Positions 61,849 to 64,000 of a stretch of DNA of 64,000 nucleotides are shown here, piece by piece (the stretch's first letter is position 1; every line of letters begins with the position of its first letter). Source of the stretch: Peptococcaceae bacterium (lineage in GTDB: Bacteria; Bacillota; Desulfitobacteriia; Desulfitobacteriales; Syntrophobotulaceae); assembly GCA_009778595.1 (NCBI GenBank), contig WRJI01000001.1, positions 32,516 to 96,515 of the forward strand, written 5' to 3'. The notes below the pieces were generated by a model. The model did no database searches, was not told the origin of the DNA, and saw only the letters and a list, made by a program, of their open reading frames with translations. The position numbers were made by a program, and so were the translations under genes.

Positions 61849-62796
61849 CTATTCTGAAAGCTTATTCGCCATGTCTGCACTCTCTTCCCTGTTCAGGATC
61901 TGATCAGGATTCGGTCTCTCTTCCTGAACCGATTGCACCGGTTGCACTGTTGGCACCGTTGGCACCGTTGGCACCGTTGGCACCGGGTTCTGTATCTCTT
62001 TCTGACCGGATAGCACCGGGGTTTGTTTATCTTCCCGGTTCGCTTCCTCTTGGTTCACCTTCTGTTCTCGGCTCTGTTTCTGGGGTTGGGCCTGCTCCTC
62101 ATCCTCATCAAGGCTCCCCTGCTGGCCTTCAATGATAGCGTCCGCCATTTTCCCTGTCAACAGTTTCACGGCGCGGATAGCATCGTCGTTAGCTGGGATA
62201 ATGACATCAATCTCATCGGGATCGCAATTGGTGTCCACGATGCCGACAATGGGAATATTCAACCGGCGCGCTTCCGCCACAGCTATCCGCTCTTTACGCG
62301 AATCCACTATGAACAGCGCGTCGGGCAACCTCTTCATGGTCTTAATACCGCCCAGGAAACGTGACAGCTTACCCATTTCATGTTTCAGATTGGCGACTTC
62401 TTTCTTGGGCAACACTTCAAAAAAGCCGTCGGCCTCCATTTTTTCTAATTTATGCAACCTTTGCACGCGTTTCTGGATAGTTTGAAAGTTCGTCAACATA
62501 CCGCCTAACCAGCGTTCGTTAACAAAATACATACCGCAACGTTCAGCCTCTTCTTTGATAGGCTCCTGCGCTTGCTTTTTCGTGCCCACAAAAAGCACTG
62601 TCCCGCCGTTAGCCGCCACATCACGCATATAGTTGTAAGCTTCGTCAACTTTGCGCACCGTTTTCTGCAGATCGATGATGTAGATGCCGTTTCTTTCCGT
62701 AAAAATATAACGCGCCATCTTAGGGTTCCAGCGCCGAGTCTGGTGCCCGAAATGGACGCCAGCCTCCAGCAATTGTTTCATTGAAATAACAGCCAT
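61849..62796 (-). CDS. rpsB: 30S ribosomal protein S2 with repetitive C-terminal extension
   Basis: About 315 residues; S2 is normally 230-260. Core motifs [42 protein letters not shown] and [27 protein letters not shown]. After about residue 225 an unusual tail ([19 protein letters not shown], then repeated VPT, then ADMANKLSE) extends some 85 residues, encoded partly by 9-bp tandem repeats. Start MAVISM follows AAAGGAGGATACCT. First gene of the operon through rseP. Confidence 0.96.
   Translation of the reverse strand: MAVISMKQLLEAGVHFGHQTRRWNPKMARYIFTERNGIYIIDLQKTVRKVDEAYNYMRDVAANGGTVLFVGTKKQAQEPIKEEAERCGMYFVNERWLGGMLTNFQTIQKRVQRLHKLEKMEADGFFEVLPKKEVANLKHEMGKLSRFLGGIKTMKRLPDALFIVDSRKERIAVAEARRLNIPIVGIVDTNCDPDEIDVIIPANDDAIRAVKLLTGKMADAIIEGQQGSLDEDEEQAQPQKQSREQKVNQEEANREDKQTPVLSGQKEIQNPVPTVPTVPTVPTVQPVQSVQEERPNPDQILNREESADMANKLSE
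61949..61986 (-). repeat. 9-bp in-frame tandem repeats in rpsB
   Basis: Four copies of GGCACCGTT (plus strand), coding repeated Val-Pro-Thr in the S2 tail. Confidence 0.88.
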
Positions 62797-63117
62797 AGGT
62801 ATCCTCCTTTGTTTTTTCGACTTCCACAAGCTTCATTCCGGCAACGCCTTTCCGATGGGCAAAGAAAAGGAACCGTTGACCGGTCGGCCCGTGTGTTTTG
62901 TGTGGTCAACCACATGTGATATACTGTGAACACCACCATGTGTGATCCGAAACAGATGTTTTAGATCAAAACCAGTCTTCAATATACCATAGAGCCGGTT
63001 TGAACGCAAGTAAGCATAATATTTGAATATTTGAAAGGATGTTTGAAAGGATACCGGGTGCCAAACACCCGATAGATTGGCAAGAACGCAAATACGCTTA
63101 CAGGAGGATGCTGCCCT
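62797..63117. other. Divergent promoter region of rpsB and the ArsR gene
   Basis: Contains the inverted repeat GTGGTcaACCAC (62902-62913) and a looser CACATGTG/CATGTGTG pair (62911-62945). No convincing rpsB promoter was fixed by eye; no S2 leader structure was recognised. Confidence 0.5.
62898..62925 (+). promoter_or_regulatory. Candidate promoter of the ArsR gene, overlapping a dyad
   Basis: TTGTGT (62898-62903) and TATACT (62920-62925), 16 bp apart. The spacer contains the GTGGT/ACCAC dyad and the TATACT lies between CACATGTG and CATGTGTG, a natural autoregulatory site for an ArsR protein. The distance to the ATG is about 190 bp. Confidence 0.45.
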
Positions 63118-63414
63118 ATGGAAGAAATTGTGAAAAGGAATGTCAACGCCAAAAAGATTGTTGAGACGCTGAAGGTCCTCGCCAACGAAAGCCGGCTCTT
63201 GATTTTTTGCTGTCTGATGGAAAAGCCCTTAACGGTTGCCGAAATGCACCGGCATGTCCCAAAAATTACAGACTCAGCCTTTTCCCAGCATCTGACGCTA
63301 CTCAAAGCCCACGGTATTCTGGATTCTGAGAAATCAGGCCAACATGTCACCTATTCCATTGCCGATAATCGTGTGGTGGCCCTTATCGACGTTCTTAGAA
63401 AGAACTATTGCTAG
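63118..63414 (+). CDS. ArsR-family winged-helix regulator
   Basis: About 98 residues. IVETLKVLANESRLLIFCCLMEKPLTVAEMHRH, then the recognition helix region ITDSAFSQHLTLLKAHGILDSEKSGQHVTYSI. Dimeric repressor fold. The metal motif ELCVCDL of classic ArsR/SmtB is absent, though two Cys occur in FCCLM, so the inducer is unknown. Start follows AGGAGGATG. No transporter adjacent; it is divergent from rpsB. Confidence 0.92.
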   Translation: MEEIVKRNVNAKKIVETLKVLANESRLLIFCCLMEKPLTVAEMHRHVPKITDSAFSQHLTLLKAHGILDSEKSGQHVTYSIADNRVVALIDVLRKNYC

Positions 63415-63436
63415 GACTCCATCATGCAACCTGTCG

Positions 63437-64000
63437 TTATTTTCCGTCCAGCAAATATGTGTAGTTCTCAAACTGGTCCAACACCTTGATGTCGGAATCC
63501 TTCATCTCCAACTCATCGATAATTTGTTCGCGGGTTTTGTTCTTTAGCTTCTTTCTGTTGATTTGATCAACCAATCTCTTAAGGGCTCCCTTTTCTAAAC
63601 CCTCTTCAATGCCCTTTTCCATACCCTTTTCCATACCCTTTTCCATGCCCTCTTTCCATTTCTCCTCAAGCCAGCCCTTCTTCTCCGCTACCTCAAAGAA
63701 GTATTCTGCCGCAGTACTCATATTCATGACCTCCTCAAAGATTGTTTTGTTCGCCTGGCGCACGCGATCCAGATACACGTTGTTCAAGTCCAGGATTTTC
63801 TTTTCCTTATGCACATCAAGAATACTTATGACATCATCAGGTTCCAAGTTGCTGCCTAACATCTTCAGAAATAAGTTATCCTCTTTGGAGAGTTTGTTCC
63901 GTTCTACCAATTGTACCGGAAAGACTTCTCCTCTTATATAATATATCCCTCCGCCTTGATCATCAACAGCAAATTTTCTCTCTCCCTCCAAATACTTTAG
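63437..64000 (-). CDS. C-terminal part of an Rpn/PD-(D/E)XK nuclease-family transposase-like protein (runs off the window)
   Basis: At least 184 residues, N-terminus outside the window. The visible part (FLKMLGSNLEPDDVISILDV, then RVRQANKTIFEEVMNMSTAAEYFFEVAEKKGWLEEKWKEG, and repeated GMEKGMEK) is typical of the C-terminal half of Rpn/PDDEXK_2 proteins, which carry a nuclease domain at the N-terminus. The GMEK stretch comes from a 12-bp repeat (63609-63651). Rpn proteins have been linked to RecA-independent recombination and, recently, phage defence. Its start and nuclease motif cannot be judged here. Confidence 0.8.
   Translation of the reverse strand, partial: LKYLEGERKFAVDDQGGGIYYIRGEVFPVQLVERNKLSKEDNLFLKMLGSNLEPDDVISILDVHKEKKILDLNNVYLDRVRQANKTIFEEVMNMSTAAEYFFEVAEKKGWLEEKWKEGMEKGMEKGMEKGIEEGLEKGALKRLVDQINRKKLKNKTREQIIDELEMKDSDIKVLDQFENYTYLLDGK
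63609..63651 (-). repeat. 12-bp in-frame tandem repeats (GMEK type)
   Basis: Three to four copies of TTTTCCATACCC (plus strand), coding Gly-Met-Glu-Lys. Such GMEKG tails are common in this protein family. Confidence 0.85.

Overview
The window looks like a chromosome segment from an endospore-forming member of the Bacillota, most likely class Clostridia. The evidence is a spoIIIA operon (AA to AG), the canonical rpsB-tsf-pyrH-frr-uppS-cdsA-dxr-rseP order, the mtaB-HIT-rpsU order, the yqeK-rsfS-leuS order, purine-rich Shine-Dalgarno sites and several GTG/TTG starts. A proton/sodium pyrophosphatase of the potassium-dependent type suggests an anaerobe. I cannot name a genus. No rRNA, tRNA, CRISPR array, insertion sequence transposase or prophage was recognised.

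Layout. 0-8.3 kb: a Ser/Thr kinase with an extracellular G5 plus leucine-rich-repeat region, a small membrane protein, a GT4 glycosyltransferase, nadE, an AAA-like ATPase/nuclease protein and a TagA-type glycosyltransferase. 8.3-16.2 kb: mutY, rpsT, a CPBP protease, a hypoxanthine-DNA glycosylase-like protein, a DUF3224-like protein with long Gln-rich repeats, an MGMT-like protein, an amidohydrolase and an internally deleted ATPase. 16.2-22.9 kb: an MBL hydrolase, then a same-strand cluster (atypical response regulator, secreted protein, membrane-anchored helical-repeat protein, ABC ATPase, FtsX-type permease), then a divergent XRE regulator. 22.9-30 kb: hppA, secG, a DEAD-box helicase and topB. 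30-35.1 kb: spoIIIAG to spoIIIAA. 35.3-44.1 kb: a large acidic repeat protein, leuS, rsfS, yqeK, lysS, greA and rpsU. 44.4-55.4 kb: HIT protein, mtaB, a class V aminotransferase, a degenerate VanS-like kinase next to rodA, a PH-domain protein, degV, a polysaccharide deacetylase and a secreted protein. 55.6-64 kb: the rseP-to-rpsB operon, an ArsR regulator and a truncated Rpn-type nuclease.

Two sequence-level phenomena run through the window. First, a dispersed intergenic element of about 75-105 bp occurs at least eight times in both orientations. It has two short hairpins with 3-nt loops flanking a variable number of 7-bp repeats (CTGAATA/CTGAATC). Its stems differ between copies by compensatory changes, and it abuts genes so tightly that it supplies the stop codon of several of them. 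Second, in-frame minisatellites (9-39 bp units) have expanded inside at least nine coding regions, including mutY, the DEAD-box helicase, spoIIIAF and rpsB. A second, different inverted-repeat element lies inside the spoIIIA operon, and one of its ends recurs as the stop codon of the aminotransferase gene.

Working picture: cell-envelope synthesis and sensing (kinase with wall-facing domains, RodA with a pseudo-kinase, UppS/CdsA, deacetylase, TagA-like enzyme) and sporulation share the window with core translation genes. The best candidates for something new are the dispersed hairpin/heptamer element, the pseudo-two-component proteins (kinase without His, receiver without phospho-Asp) and the unexplained exporter cluster at 17.2-22.2 kb.
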